Part shown: positions 1 to 10,827 of the stretch, piece by piece | How positions within the stretch are numbered: the first letter of the stretch is position 1 | Layout of the letters: every line of letters starts with the position of its first letter | Assembly (NCBI GenBank): GCA_949358305.1 | Contig: OX442319.1 | Span: 4,030,001 to 4,094,000 of the forward strand | Reading direction: 5' to 3' | DNA length: 64,000 nt | Source of the DNA: Strigamia acuminata | Lineage: Eukaryota; Arthropoda; Chilopoda; Geophilomorpha; Linotaeniidae | Notes under the pieces: model-generated | Told to the model about the DNA's origin: nothing | What the model saw: the letters and a program-made list of their open reading frames with translations, nothing else | Database searches by the model: none | Position numbers and translations under genes: made by a program

Positions 1-1
1 T

Positions 2-472
2 CCAACGGAGGAATTTGTGACGCAAAATAAATCGATTTTGGACGTTTCTGCTGCGAAAAAGTGTTTTAAGTCGTGGGAGTTTGCGGCGGAAGAAGTGGAA
101 TGGTTGGATTATCCGTTAGGGATTCTTCCGAACCAACTGGAAGAACTTCCTTTTGTTGATTTGAGTCTTCCGGTTTGCGTCGACAGTTTGTTTGTGCATC
201 AAGCGGCGGTTCGGAGTGGGTGCAATGTGCACTTTAGCGACACGTAATGATAAATATTTATTCAGATTATTATTTTTTTTTTTGTTATTTTTTTTTTATT
301 TTTATTTTTTTTTAATTGAAGTGAAACCGTTGTGGAAGAAGAGTGGAACTACTCGGGGGTGGAAATGCCGAAGTTAGAAGAGCGATTGCACATTACGAAG
401 TTTAGAAAACGGGCTCACGTTTGGACGAGGGAGCAGATAAAGGCCATTCAAACTGCACTTATGATTTTCTAG
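2..472 (+). CDS. 3' end (last two exons) of an unrecognised protein-coding gene
   Basis: Exon 2..243 is open from the window edge. It joins exon 322..472 across a 78-bp GT-AG intron (donor CAC|GTAATG, acceptor TTGAAG|TGAAAC) in the correct phase, and the frame ends at TAG 470-472. The joined tail is about 131 residues, acidic and rich in W, F and L, for example WEFAAEEVEWLDYPLGILP, ending AIQTALMIF. Reading straight through the donor stops at once (TAA at 245-247), which supports the intron. The gene converges on CFAP58, with a minisatellite between the two 3' ends. I do not recognise the family and assign no function. The start lies outside the window. Confidence 0.6.
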
Positions 473-559
473 ATGTAGATATTTAAATTGTTGTTTAGAC
501 TGCAGAAAAATAATAATTTTGAGTTTGAATCATTGATAATTATTGTTTATCGAAATTAC

Positions 560-1245
560 ACAATGGAATTCATCATAATTTTACCCGATTTTTACCTCTT
601 TTTCACCCGATTTTTACCTCTTTTCACCCGATTTTTACTTGTTTTTACCCGATTTTTACCTCTTTTCACCCGATTTTTACTTGTTTTTACCCGATTTTAC
701 CCGATTTTTACCGATTTTTACCCGTTTTTACCCAATTTTTACTTCTTTTCACCCGTTTTTTACCCGTTTTTACCCGATTTTTACTTTTTTTCAACCGATT
801 TTTACTTCTTTTCACCCGTTTTTTACCCGTTTTTTACTTTTTTTCACCCGATTTTTACTTTTTTTTACCCGTTTTTACCCAATTTTTACTTCTTTTCACC
901 CGTTTTTTACCCGTTTTTACCCGATTTTTACTTTTTTTCACCCGATTTTTACTTCTTTTCACCCGTTTTTTACCCGTTTTTTACTTTTTTTCACCCGATT
1001 TTTACTTTTTTTTACCCGTTTTTACCCAATTTTTACTTCTTTTCACCCGTTTTTTACCCGTTTTTACCCGATTTTTACTTTTTTTCACCCGATTTTTACT
1101 TCTTTTCACCCGTTTTTTACCCGTTTTTTACTTTTTTTCACCCGATTTTTACTTTTTTTTATCCGATTTTTACTTTTTTTCACCCGTTTTTACCCGTTTT
1201 TAACCGGTTTTTACCGGTTTTTACACGATTTTATCTATTTTATTG
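560..1245. repeat. AT-rich minisatellite, CACCCGATTTTTACTTCTTT-like units
   Basis: About 35 degenerate tandem units of 18-20 bp built on the core TTTTTACCCG, plus a higher-order repeat of roughly 160 bp visible at 730-1200. It lies between the convergent 3' ends of the first gene and CFAP58. Long open frames on the plus strand (FTRFYPIFTSFHPFF-like) come from the repeat and are not a protein. Confidence 0.9.
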
Positions 1246-1655
1246 AAAGGTTGTGAAAAAATTAAAAAAAAATCTTCGATTATTAGAAATCTAGATTATT
1301 TAATCATTTCCAAAATGAAAACCAGAAGTACCAAAACAATATACGATACAATTTTTTTTTTTAATTTCGAAAATGTCGCATTTAGTTATTTATTTAGTGC
1401 GAACTAATTTTGGTAACGTCACACGAAACGATCCGCCCGCCGGTTTGGAAGGGGAAATTACAGGCGCAGATGCACTAGTATGATCCACTCCAGGAATATT
1501 TCTACGCCTAAAAGAAAATTATACATTTTATATACACGCATCCTCACTCTCTCCCCTTCAGAACATCATTCCACAACAAAACAACGCGAAGCCACCGCCC
1601 CGCTTCCCACAAACCATCACCACAACACAACTTATCACCAAAACACTAATAATAA

Positions 1656-3549
1656 TTACTTCTTGTTTAATTCATCTTTTTTCATCATGTAATACTTCTT
1701 TTTATAATCTTCCAAATCCTTCATCACACTATCTACTACAAATTTATTCTCAGCTACTTGCGTCTCGTACATATTCAATTCCGAAATCAATGCCTAGAAA
1801 ATAAAATAACAACAATTCTATTACCGCGCGTAGGGTTTCGGTACCGGGAAACCGGGGTACCAATTTCCCGGGAATCCCAGTGAGAAATCACGGTACTGGG
1901 AACCGGGAAATTGGAGAAAAACCGGTTCCGTCAAAAATTCGTTGCTGAAACATCATTTTCGTCGGTCAAACAACATATTTTGTAACTTTTCACTGATGAA
2001 AATGGCTATTTTTAACGAAAAATGCCTATTTTTGACGGAAAACGGCCATTCTAGACGGAAAACGGCCACTTTTGATGGAAAACGGCCATTTTTACCATGA
2101 AAAATGGCTCAAATTTGCTAAAAGTGGCTATTTTTGACAAAAAAACGGCCATATTTTGTCATTTTTCGTCGCCTATCGCCTGACCTTTTTTGGTCCCGGT
2201 AGTACCGATTTCCCGGGAGTACCGGCCATTTTGGTACCGGGAACCGGGAATTTTAAAAAGGCGGGAAAACAAAAACCCTAACCCTCCAATTATATTTATT
2301 TATCAATACACGTACTTTCATTTGCTTATTTTTATCTTTTAGCGATTTCTGGTACAGCAGCACTTGGCTCGCTACTTCGGGGCGCGGTTGTCTCGCCAAA
2401 ATTCTCTTCAATTCGATATAAAGTTGTTCCTTCTCTCGTATAAGAACTTCTTTCTCCACAACTTGTTCCGTTCTGTGTATGAGTCTGCGTTGGAGCGTGT
2501 GAATCTTCTGAATCAATTCGTACGTGCTGGGATCGTTGCCCTGGAATATTTCACCCGAATGTTTCACCTCGTTAACGCACTGTACGACGAAACCTTGTGA
2601 CCGTTTGGTCCGACCCCTAGACAACGGATTAAAGGCCAACAAACCAACAATCCGGAGTCCCCGTCTCCATTATTTACGTGAGAGTCGGCCCCACCCATGG
2701 TAATCAATCCCCAGGTTGCCATGAGAGAGACGACCCGTCACAACCTCGTCACCTGCAGTTTCCTCCAGCGGTGTAAATTCATGGGATTTTCCATCTCTTC
2801 TTCCAGGGCTTTGCATCGCGTTCTTTCCCTCATCAGTTCCCTTTGCATGTGGTACAACTCGCGTCGCAGATCGATCACTTTGGATGCACTGTAAGAACGA
2901 AAGGAAATGAATGAAAGACCGAAGAGAAGCGTTGTTAAATTACCTTCTAGACAAAATGACCATCTCTCTACGAATTCTCTGAATCTCCAACTTCAATAAC
3001 CGAATGTCGCTAATCCGTGCACCGTACTCTCGTTCACCTTTTCGAAGGGTGAATTGGAGAACTTGGATCTTTTGGTAGAGTAAGGTCATTTCTTCGTTTC
3101 GTTTGACCAAATGGCTCCCTAAAATGTCTCTTTCGGATCGCACCTGGTTAAGTTGAAGTAAATAGATAGATAAATACCGGCTGGCCCAAATAAAACCGGC
3201 CCGACAATACAAGGAGGGTTACTAAAGGTGCCTCAATAAAATGTATACATTGTTTAATTAAATATATATTAATTATTAGTTGTGGGCAGTGTTGTTTAAT
3301 TAATGTTTCTGGTGCAGGTTTTTCCGCTCTTTCGTTTGGTGTTTAGTTTTTGATAATACGAGCTTTCCTTCTCGAGATATTTGCGTTTTTGATCAATTTT
3401 TGTTCCAATTCGCCAAGTTTCCACACTCGAGAGGATCCCTGGAAGCTTGGCTCCCATTGGCCTAGTCTGATTGCTCAGAACTGCAGTTGAATTACTGCTA
3501 CGAGGAAAAGTAGTTCCCTATGATTTTTAGTCTTTTCCAGAAAAATATA

Positions 3550-3581
<32 letters not shown>

Positions 3582-6500
3582 TAATAGAAATAAAATATGT
3601 TTTCTATTTTTGAAATAAAGTTGTATGTTGTCTGTATAATGCATTTCTGGTGTTTTGGTTCTTTTTTCTGTATCAATACACAAGTGAAATGGCTCGGCCA
3701 ATGGGAGCCAAGCTTCCAGGGATCCTCTTGAGTGTGGAAAGAGTATAGTCCATTTTTTTATACACCCTGTATTTGTCGGGCCGGTAAAATAGGTAAATAA
3801 ACAAATAGTTTTACCGATTCCAATTCTTCCACTTTTTTAGCCATATCTCGATCCGCATCTTGCAAAGCGCGACTGAATATTCTTTGTTCGGAAGAAAAAG
3901 CGTCAATTTTCTCTTTCATGTTTGCGATGAGTTCTTTCGCATGAACCAATTCTAATTTAACAGTTTCTTTCTCCCGGCCCAATTTTTGATTGACTAAATG
4001 CTCTCGAGTTAACGTCGTGTCTTTAGCGTTCAACTCGTCTTTCAGCTGCTCGATTTGATGCGTGAGAATCTTCAGTTTTCTCTTCATGTCCGACACTTCA
4101 TCCTGTAAATTTAAGCACAACACAGTGAATATTTTGTTTTTTCTAATCAGCGTTCAATTTACCTGAGTCTCAATTAGATTTTTATTGAAAAGATTTTTGT
4201 CACTTCTCACTGATTCGTACATATTAATTTGCTGCCTTAACTTGCTTTCTGCGTCAAGCAGCCGCTTCTTAACTTCGTATGTTTGAACATCTTTCAGTTT
4301 CATCTCATCTTTCAGCGAATTTATCTGTCGGAAACGAAACAAATTCAATTACGGAAAAATCACCATTTTTGCTAAAAATCGACAAATTTTCGGTTATGTG
4401 CCGAACCTTGTGAGTGTTCGGATGAACGCAACATGATCAGGGGAGGGCCACGAGACGCTGGACGCAACACACACGATGAAATATCCACGAAATGCAACTG
4501 AGACACAAGATAGTTTTGGTTATTGGCTTTATTGATGTCTAGGGGTATGATATGGTGTCTCAGGTGCATTTCCGAGTGCGATGGCTACTGGAGCCATCCC
4601 TAATAAGACCGGGTGTCACGGTGACCATTGGGTCGCACGACATGCGAGGTCGGTGTTATGTTTTGGCCATGCCGCCGTACGTTATTGGAAACGTACGGCG
4701 GACATGGCTTACAAGGATGCTCAGGTCCCAGTGGGCGACAGAGTCACCACGCCGATCGTTCGGGTTGCCATCTAAAGCAGACTTGGAGAGACGGTCGGGA
4801 TGCGATCGTTCACCGTGCTGGTTCAAAAAACAACTCGTGGACCGCTACAGGGCCCACCCACTTCCGGAAAGGTCACTTCCGGGGACCGATTCACCAATCA
4901 AGGGCCCGCAGCTCCACCTGCTGCACTAGAGAAACACGAGAGGCGCGAGAGCTGCTCCAAGTGCATTGTCGTTGCAGAGCAGTGATCAGACTGCAGGGGC
5001 TTCAAGAGTCAAAAAAACTTATAACTCCCGGGCGTTAAAACGAGGTAGTACGGAATGCGAAATGCTATTCATTGTGAGTGGCGGTCGGTCGCCTCTTGAC
5101 CAGGAGAGGACAATGGGGCCTATGGACACCACTCACGGATTACAACACAGAGAACACTCAGTTTGTGATTGATTATAACTAAATTGCGCATGTCTATGGG
5201 TTGTGCGTTCACCGTGTTATCGCCTAGGTTGGTGGGAATGCAATGGGAATGCAATGGGAACGTTAGATTAAGGAGCTGCTGAGGATCATGTGGTAATGTC
5301 GCCAGTGGTGGTGAGTTGGTCACAACAAAATATATATTTAAAAAGCATGTGGGACTGCTCTTACTTTCTTCATGTAATCACTTGCTTGACTGAGCAGTCT
5401 ATCACGCTCTTTTTCCAACATCAAAACCGTAGATTTCTTTTTGTCAACTTCGTATCTCGTGTTCTGTAACTCCATTTCCATCGACTGGCGATTCATGTCC
5501 ATGTGCTGGATGATAGTTTGAAATCTGTGTGTAGTTTGCGTCGACTTGACTAAATTCTAAAGAAAAGGATATTGAAAAACCAAACAAATGTGTCGGATTC
5601 ATTCATTTAATAATGACTTTGGTCAAGTTGTCCTTTTCCCTGACCATTTCGTCGCGCGATTTTTTATCAATGTCAAATTGTCTTTTGGAGGCTTCGATTT
5701 CTGGAATAATTTACTCAGAAGAAGTTGGTTATATTTTTGGGGCACTTTACCTACCCCTGTGCATTGTGACATTCGCCATTTTTAGATCTTCTCTGGTCTG
5801 TTCCATTTCGGATTTTTGTTCTTCCATGTGGTTGATTTTTTTCGTCAGAATGTCACGTAGCTTTAAAATCTTTCCGTTTATTAGTTTGAGATGATTCAAC
5901 TCATCTTCTTTGACCTAAAAACAGAATAAGTCAAAAGTTGTGACTTCAAACCATGTAAAAACGTGTAAAACGGGTTAAGACGGGTAAAACCATACAAGAA
6001 AGGCGAAAATGATGTCTAAGAATAGGTAAAATAGTGTAAAAACGGGTAAAAATCGGGTAAAAACGGGTAAACATCGTGCAAAAACGGGTAAACATCGTGC
6101 AAAAACGGGTAAAAATCTCGGAAAATCGTGTAAAAACGGGTAAACATCGTGTAAAAACGGGTAACCATCGTGTAAAAACGGGTAAACATCGTGTAAAAAC
6201 GGGTAAACATCGTGTAAAAAGGGTAAACATCGTGTAAAAACGGGTAAACATCGTGCAAAACCGGGTAAAAATCTGGTAAAATCGTGCAAAAACGGGTAAA
6301 AATCTCGGAAAATCGTGTAAAAACGGGTAAACATCGTGTAAAAACGGGTAACCATCGTGTAAAAACGGGTAAACATCGTGTAAAAACGGGTAAACATCGT
6401 GTAAAAAGGGTAAACATCGTGTAAAAACGGGTAAACATCGTGCAAAACCGGGTAAAAATCTGGTAAAATCGTGCAAAAACGGGTAAAAATCTCGGAAAAT

Positions 6501-9500
6501 CGTGTAAAAACGGGTAAACATCGTGTAAAAACGGGTAACCATCGTGTAAAAACGGGTAAACATCGTGTAAAAACGGGTAAACATCGTGTAAAAACGGGTA
6601 AACATCGTGCAAAAACGGCTAAAAATCTGGTAAAATCGTGCAAAAACGGGTAAAAATCTCGGAAAATCGTGTAAAAACGGGTAAACATCGTGTAAAAACG
6701 GGTAACCATCGTGTAAAAACGGGTAAACATCGTGTAAAAACGGGTAAACATCGTGTAAAAACGGGTAAACATCGTGCAAAAACGGGTAAACATCGTGCAA
6801 AAACGGGTAAAAATCTGGTAAAATCGTGCAAAAACGGGTAAAAATCTCGGAAAATCGTGTAAAAACGGGTAAACATCGTGTAAAAACGGGTAAACATCGT
6901 GTAAAAACGGGTAAACATCGTGTAAAAACGGGTAACATTCGGGTAAAATCGTGTAAAATCGTGTAAAAATCACGTAAAATCGTGTAAAAACGGGTAAAAA
7001 TCACGTAAAATCGTGTAAAAAGGGTAAAAATCACGTAAAATCGTGTAAAAACGGGTAAACATCACGTAAAATCGTGTTAAAACGGTTAAAAATCACGTAA
7101 AATCGTGTTAAAACACTTAAAAATCACGTAAAATCGTGTTGAAACGGTTAAAATCAAAACGAGAATTGTCCTTTCGTCAAAACTTTAAAGCCAGATTAAA
7201 CTAAGCGAAACGAATATAAATCGAACATACCCTGAGCTCAGTGGAAATTTGACTATTATCTCGCGTTGCCTGCTCCAAGTTCTGTACATTAACTTCGGCC
7301 TCCTGGTGAAGACGCAGTAGCCGTAAGTTGAGCACTTCCACATCCTTAGCCATTTGATCTCTCTGAATCTGTACAGTGATAAAAAAAACTTCAATTACGC
7401 TTTTAACCCTGACGCCATCTCTCTACTTTGTTTTCTTTCAGTTTGTGTTCCAAAATGGACGTGTTCTCTTTGAGTTTGCTTATCTGTTGCTGCTGGTACT
7501 GGATTGACTCCGTCTTTTGGTCCAGTTCGGTTTTCATTATTTTCATGTCCTGCTCCAATTTCTCACGTCGCCGAGTTTCTTTTTGGAAATCGTTACGCTT
7601 CTTGTAGTTCTCTTGGTTCAACTATGATAGTCCGCGTGAAATTTCAGCGCTAATTACTACAAATTTGTGGGCTTTTTACCAGTTTGATGGTTTCTTCAAA
7701 TTGCTCCTTCTGCTTGTCAGCATTTTGTAGTTGTAAAGTGACCAATCCGACAGAATCTCTCAGTTTCAGCAATTCACCCCCGAGTTGATCTCTCTCTTTT
7801 AATAGCTCGTCACGGTTTTTTTGCAATTCAACCACACTAAAAAAAAAAAATTAAAATTAAAATTTTATATATACCAACACCGAATAAATACCGAACACGG
7901 GGGTGGACCATGGGGCATTTGGACACCATTCACGATAAGGACCAATACAGCCAACGCACAGTTTTGGATTGGTTATAATCTTTATTGCAATTGTCTAGGG
8001 GTTGCGAGTTCACCTTGTTATCGCCAGTGTATGCGTTACTGGAATTTGGTAACTAGTTACCGTTACCGTTACTTGGCCAAAAAAGCAACTATACTCTGGC
8101 CGAGTGTAAGAGTGCGCTATTTCCTATTGGTCCAGATTGATTACTGCTAACTGTGGACTGTGTACTTCCACCAGGAAAAGTAGTCTTGTTCTATTTTTAA
8201 TTTGTATGATTATTTTAATGTTTGAAGTGATGTAAGTTTATTTCTTTTCTATAATAAAATGTTTTTTAAAATTATAAAATATTGTTTTATACTGGTTTTA
8301 TTTCTAAATACGTGTTTTTGTTCAGACTGTTGAGTTTATTGGTTGCTTTGTCAGGAAAGCAAGCAGTTTTTGAATTTTCTTATCGGTTGCATTGTCTGGA
8401 AAGCACTCAACATGTAGTTTGGTCTGTTTTTTGGGATCACTACACTAGTGAAAAGGCTGGGCCAATAGGAAATAGCGCATTCTTATACTCGACCAGAGTA
8501 TAGTTAACACCTTTCTATAGCTACGTTACCTTTATCGTTACAATACTGTTACATTTACGTCACGTTATGTTACATGTTTGCAAATTACCGTTCCAATTTC
8601 TAATATTTCGGTTTGAAGTTGTGGTTTCTTAGTTTATTTTTGTGAAATTTATTGAATAAATGTTTATTTTGTACACATAATTTGTAACAAAATCATTTCT
8701 GGATAACACGTGTAAATGTAACGGTAATATAACGTTTAATAAACGGTTGTAACAACAAAAAAGTAACGAATTACCATTGTATTACACTGGCCAAATTATG
8801 TAACGATGTTACTGTAACGGTAATGCGCACAACACTGGTTATCAACCTTTAGCCCCAGCCCACTCCAACGCTGACCACATGAGCAGCATGATCGGATCAA
8901 CATTGCCTGTCATGCATTGCAGCACGGCCAACGGGTCGCTTCAAGTCATTCCGGACTTTAGAGCGATCTTGCCATAAGACCAGTCACTCGGACTGGGAAT
9001 TACACTGGGTCAGATGTGGCAGACTCGCCACAGACTGACCCTCTGTGAAATCCCCTGTCTTGATTGGTTGCAATCAGGACGCTGCTACAACGGTACGCCA
9101 TAGGAGCTGCTGAGGAACATCCTCGTTGTGGCAGCAGCTATTTGGTCACATTTTGACCGTTCACGTTGTCGGTTCTCGCAATATGTCGTGACATATCTGT
9201 CGTGACAAGCCGTCCCAAAAAAATGGTTTTGCACCAAAAAACCAGTAAGGTTAGGTTCGCGGGGGTCAAGGGGGAGCGCAGCCTCCCCCCCCCTTGTTAG
9301 CCCTTCTTAGGAATTGGAAGTTGTGGTAGATGACGCCCACAGATTCAATATACACGTTTCCAATAGCGAATTTTCACAGATTTGCCATAGGAAACGTCAA
9401 AATAGCTTTCCAATGGCGAATTTTGGAAATTTGCCCTTAGGTGATTCGCCGTTGGAACGGGTACCCTCGAGCACGTACGCTTCGGGTCCTTGTTTTAGAA

Positions 9501-10827
9501 TTGGAACTTGTTCGTAAGTGGTTCTTATTCGATCTAATTCGGCCTCTAATGTGTGCGCCAATTCCTTCTGCTGCTGTTCCCTTTCTTGAACTTCATCGAG
9601 TTGTCGCCAAGCCCGATCGATTTCCTAATATCAATTTATAATTAAAAATTTACGACGTGCGTCGAAGGATAATTCATCGACAACTTCTTTCTTACCTTTC
9701 GCAAAGTGGCAATCGTAACCTGGTCGTCCTGCTGGATCTTTTGAGCGTCTTCCAACCGGGCTGCAGTAGATCTGCTCTCTGTAATAACATCTGAATATTT
9801 GTCAATCATCCGTCGACCCTCTTCGTAGTACTTTCGAACTTTATTCCAGAACGCTTCGATTTCTGGGAAGTATGTGTTTACTCCCGGTGTCACCTCCATC
9901 TCTTTGAGGACCTTCGCACCAATACAAATCAGGTTTTAATTTTTATTGTACAATTAATTTAAATAAATTATTAATCGTCACATTTAGACCTAAATATACT
10001 AGACCAGGGGTCGGCAACCTGCGGCTCTTTCGATGTCAAGATGCGGCTCTCTCAAGTTAGGAGCCAGATTTAACCAAACTTTCAAAAGGCATGCAAGGCC
10101 AATTCTCCCATTGATGTAACTATTGTAACTATCTATTATTCAATAATTATAGTTGTATTATTTGATTACTAATTTTATTATTCTAGCAGAGCTAGCTAAA
10201 ACACTTTAATATGTTTTCTGCGAAACATTTTTATGTTTTTATATGAATAAATATTATTTTTTTTTAAAGCTATTTGTTTTAAATCAAAAATCAAATTTAT
10301 ATACCTAATTCTAATCAAATACCATAACATTGAAACAAAAATGTTAGTGGCCCTTTAAAAACTGGAAAATTTTGTAAATTGTAACTTTTGGCTCTTCCGT
10401 CTCAAAATGTTGCCGACCCCTGTACCAGACTACCAACTGAGGGATTATGGGTAAGAAGCGTGTGCTTAAACACTAAATTCCTTTACACTTCGATGTTATG
10501 GCTGCGTGAAATCAGCGTACAAGCAAAATTTCCGGACGATGGTTAGCAAATATTGCGTCACGATCCAGATGTATTTATTTAAATATAACTACAGAAAAAT
10601 GCAGTCCAGTATTGTTTAGGTCTGTGGGTGTAGTCAGATAAAATGGTATATTTATTTAATTACCGGTAAGTACTCGGTTTCAAACTCGTCGAAATCATTT
10701 TCATCAAAAAATTCATCTCGTCCCACAAGGTCAACTGATTGTTCCTTTAAATTAAAAACGTTTAATTCAAGTCGATTGAAAAGCGTGTTTGTTCTACCGA
10801 TGGGGTTTTTCCGGCCGTAGTGTGCAT
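1656..10827 (-). CDS. CFAP58: CFAP58 (CCDC147), cilia- and flagella-associated coiled-coil protein, complete 16-exon model
   Basis: Exons, 5' to 3' on the minus strand: 10798-10827, 10664-10744, 9696-9911, 9479-9624, 7680-7836, 7427-7621, 7231-7368, 5755-5914, 5618-5700, 5365-5556, 4163-4324, 3815-4102, 2944-3143, 2753-2888, 2316-2540, 1656-1793. Every junction is GT-AG and keeps phase, giving 848 codons against about 870 in vertebrates. The product is almost wholly coiled coil. Landmarks matching CFAP58 are QQDDQVTIATLRK, LEKERDRLLSQASD, SVRSDKNLFNKNLIETQ, SERDILGSHLVKRNEE, ENPMNLHRWRKL, YELIQKIHTLQRRL and ISELNMYET. In other animals CFAP58 is needed for sperm-flagellum and motile-cilium axoneme assembly. 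Six small introns are 52-61 bp; the larger ones hold repeats. The 10-codon first exon (MHTTAGKTPS) is the least certain part. Confidence 0.92.
1826..2270. mobile_element. Inverted-repeat element with CCCGGGAAATCGGTAC-like ends in the last CFAP58 intron
   Basis: Both ends carry GGTACCGGGAAACCGG / CCGGGAACCGGGAA motifs in inverted arrangement around an AT-rich core. The core repeats AAAAATGGCYATTTTTGACGGA-like units of about 22 bp. The same end signature (CTCCCGGGAAATCGGTAC) appears at about 19940, where it also precedes a minisatellite, so this is a repeat family with a minisatellite core. No coding capacity. Class unknown. Confidence 0.55.
3196..3784. mobile_element. MITE (outer element) in CFAP58 intron
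   Basis: Short inverted termini CCGGCCCGACAATACAAGG (left) and its near complement ending TTTGTCGGGCCGG (right). The interior holds a second inverted-repeat element (3418-3740). The left part contains a 'GGTGCCTCAATAAAATGTAT' stretch that recurs in the myosin VI intron near 53057. No coding frame. It sits in a 671-bp intron where sibling introns are about 55 bp. Confidence 0.55.
3418..3740. mobile_element. MITE with about 45-bp near-perfect terminal inverted repeats, nested in 3196-3784
   Basis: Left arm starts TTTCCACACTCGAGAGGATC and reaches CTCCCATTGGCC. The right arm is its complement, ending GATCCTCTTGAGTGTGGAAA. A (TAA)n microsatellite lies at about 3548-3580. A truncated relative (AGTGAAATGGCTCGGCCAAT) is at 54248. 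Confidence 0.75.
4409..5010 (-). mobile_element. Solo LTR (family A), diverged relative of the 54694/59781 LTR
   Basis: Read on the minus strand, this aligns along its length with the 623-bp LTR of the retrotransposon at 54.7-60.4 kb: the CGTCCAGCGTCTCGTGG-type region, the AATAAAGCC polyadenylation region and the CCACCTG/GCGGGCCCTTG blocks occur in the same order. It is clearly diverged and has small indels. It lies in the CFAP58 intron 4325-5364. No internal region remains, so recombination to a solo LTR is likely. Confidence 0.75.
5073..5324 (-). mobile_element. Solo LTR fragment (family B)
   Basis: Starts TGTGAGTGGCGGTCGGTCGC and ends GAGTTGGTCACA (TG...CA on the minus strand). It shares blocks such as GTTATCGCCTAGGTTG and GAGCTGCTGAGGATC with the LTR-like sequences at 7896-9150 and 47609-48119, but is internally shortened. 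It sits in the same CFAP58 intron as the family A LTR. Confidence 0.65.
5940..7150. repeat. 1.2-kb minisatellite, about 21-bp CGGGTAAACATCGTGTAAAA unit, in CFAP58 intron
   Basis: More than 50 units of CGGGTAAACATCGTGTAAAA with point variants (CCATCG, AAATCTCGG, ATCTGGTAAAATCG). They are arranged in higher-order blocks of about 170-185 bp that recur near 6050-6480 and 6480-6840. It fills the 1316-bp intron 5915-7230. Open frames on both strands (FTRFYTMFTRFY...) are repeat artefacts. Confidence 0.95.
8025..8837. mobile_element. hAT-like non-autonomous element inserted in the family B LTR
   Basis: Termini CAGTGTATGCGTTACTGG and, on the complement, CAGTGTTGTGCGCATTACC, typical of hAT inverted repeats (CAGTGTTG...). 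The flanks GTTATCGC (8017-8024) and GTTATCAA (8838-8845) are an imperfect 8-bp target duplication. The interior is rich in GTAACGGTAA motifs and has no transposase frame. It is itself interrupted by the MITE at 8087-8505. Confidence 0.75.
8087..8505. mobile_element. MITE with about 46-bp TIRs, nested inside the hAT-like element
   Basis: Left arm AACTATACTCTGGCCGAGTG...CTATTTCCTATTGG; the right arm is its near complement, ending CTCGACCAGAGTATAGTT. No coding potential. It is the third level of nesting here (MITE in hAT in LTR). Confidence 0.8.
10015..10422. mobile_element. hAT MITE in CFAP58 intron 2
   Basis: Terminal inverted repeats CAGGGGTCGGCAACCTGCGG and ...TGTTGCCGACCCCTG, the classic hAT end. 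The 8-bp target duplication is TACTAGAC (10007-10014) and TACCAGAC (10423-10430), with one mismatch. 408 bp, no open frame. Confidence 0.9.

Larger units (their letters stand above)
7896..9150 (-). mobile_element. Solo LTR (family B) split by a hAT-like insertion
   Basis: The left part 7896-8024 and right part 8838-9150 together match the family B LTR at 47609-48119: AACGCACAGTTTTG, CATGCATTGCAGCAC, GCCAACGGGTCGCTTCAAGT, TGATTGGTTGCAATCAGGAC and GAGCTGCTGAGGA occur in the same order. It ends TTTGGTCACA. It lies in the CFAP58 intron 7837-9478. Confidence 0.75.

Noticed and set aside
488-1256. Long plus-strand frames of 252 and 205 codons
   Set aside because: Both run through the TTTTTACCCG minisatellite in different registers and give FTRFYPIF-type repeats. 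They owe their length to a repeat without stops.
2541-2642. Upstream extension of the CFAP58 exon (CVNEVKHSGEIFQ)
   Set aside because: An alternative acceptor at GTACAG|TGC is in phase. The acceptor ATTCCAG|GGC gives RKLQ-GNDPSTYELIQ, which aligns with the family without an insertion, so 2540 was chosen.
5946-7034. 362-, 332- and 198-codon minus-strand frames
   Set aside because: Same cause: the 21-bp intron minisatellite is open in several frames on both strands.
5940-7150. CRISPR-like array
   Set aside because: Units are contiguous with no unique spacers, and the gene structure is eukaryotic.
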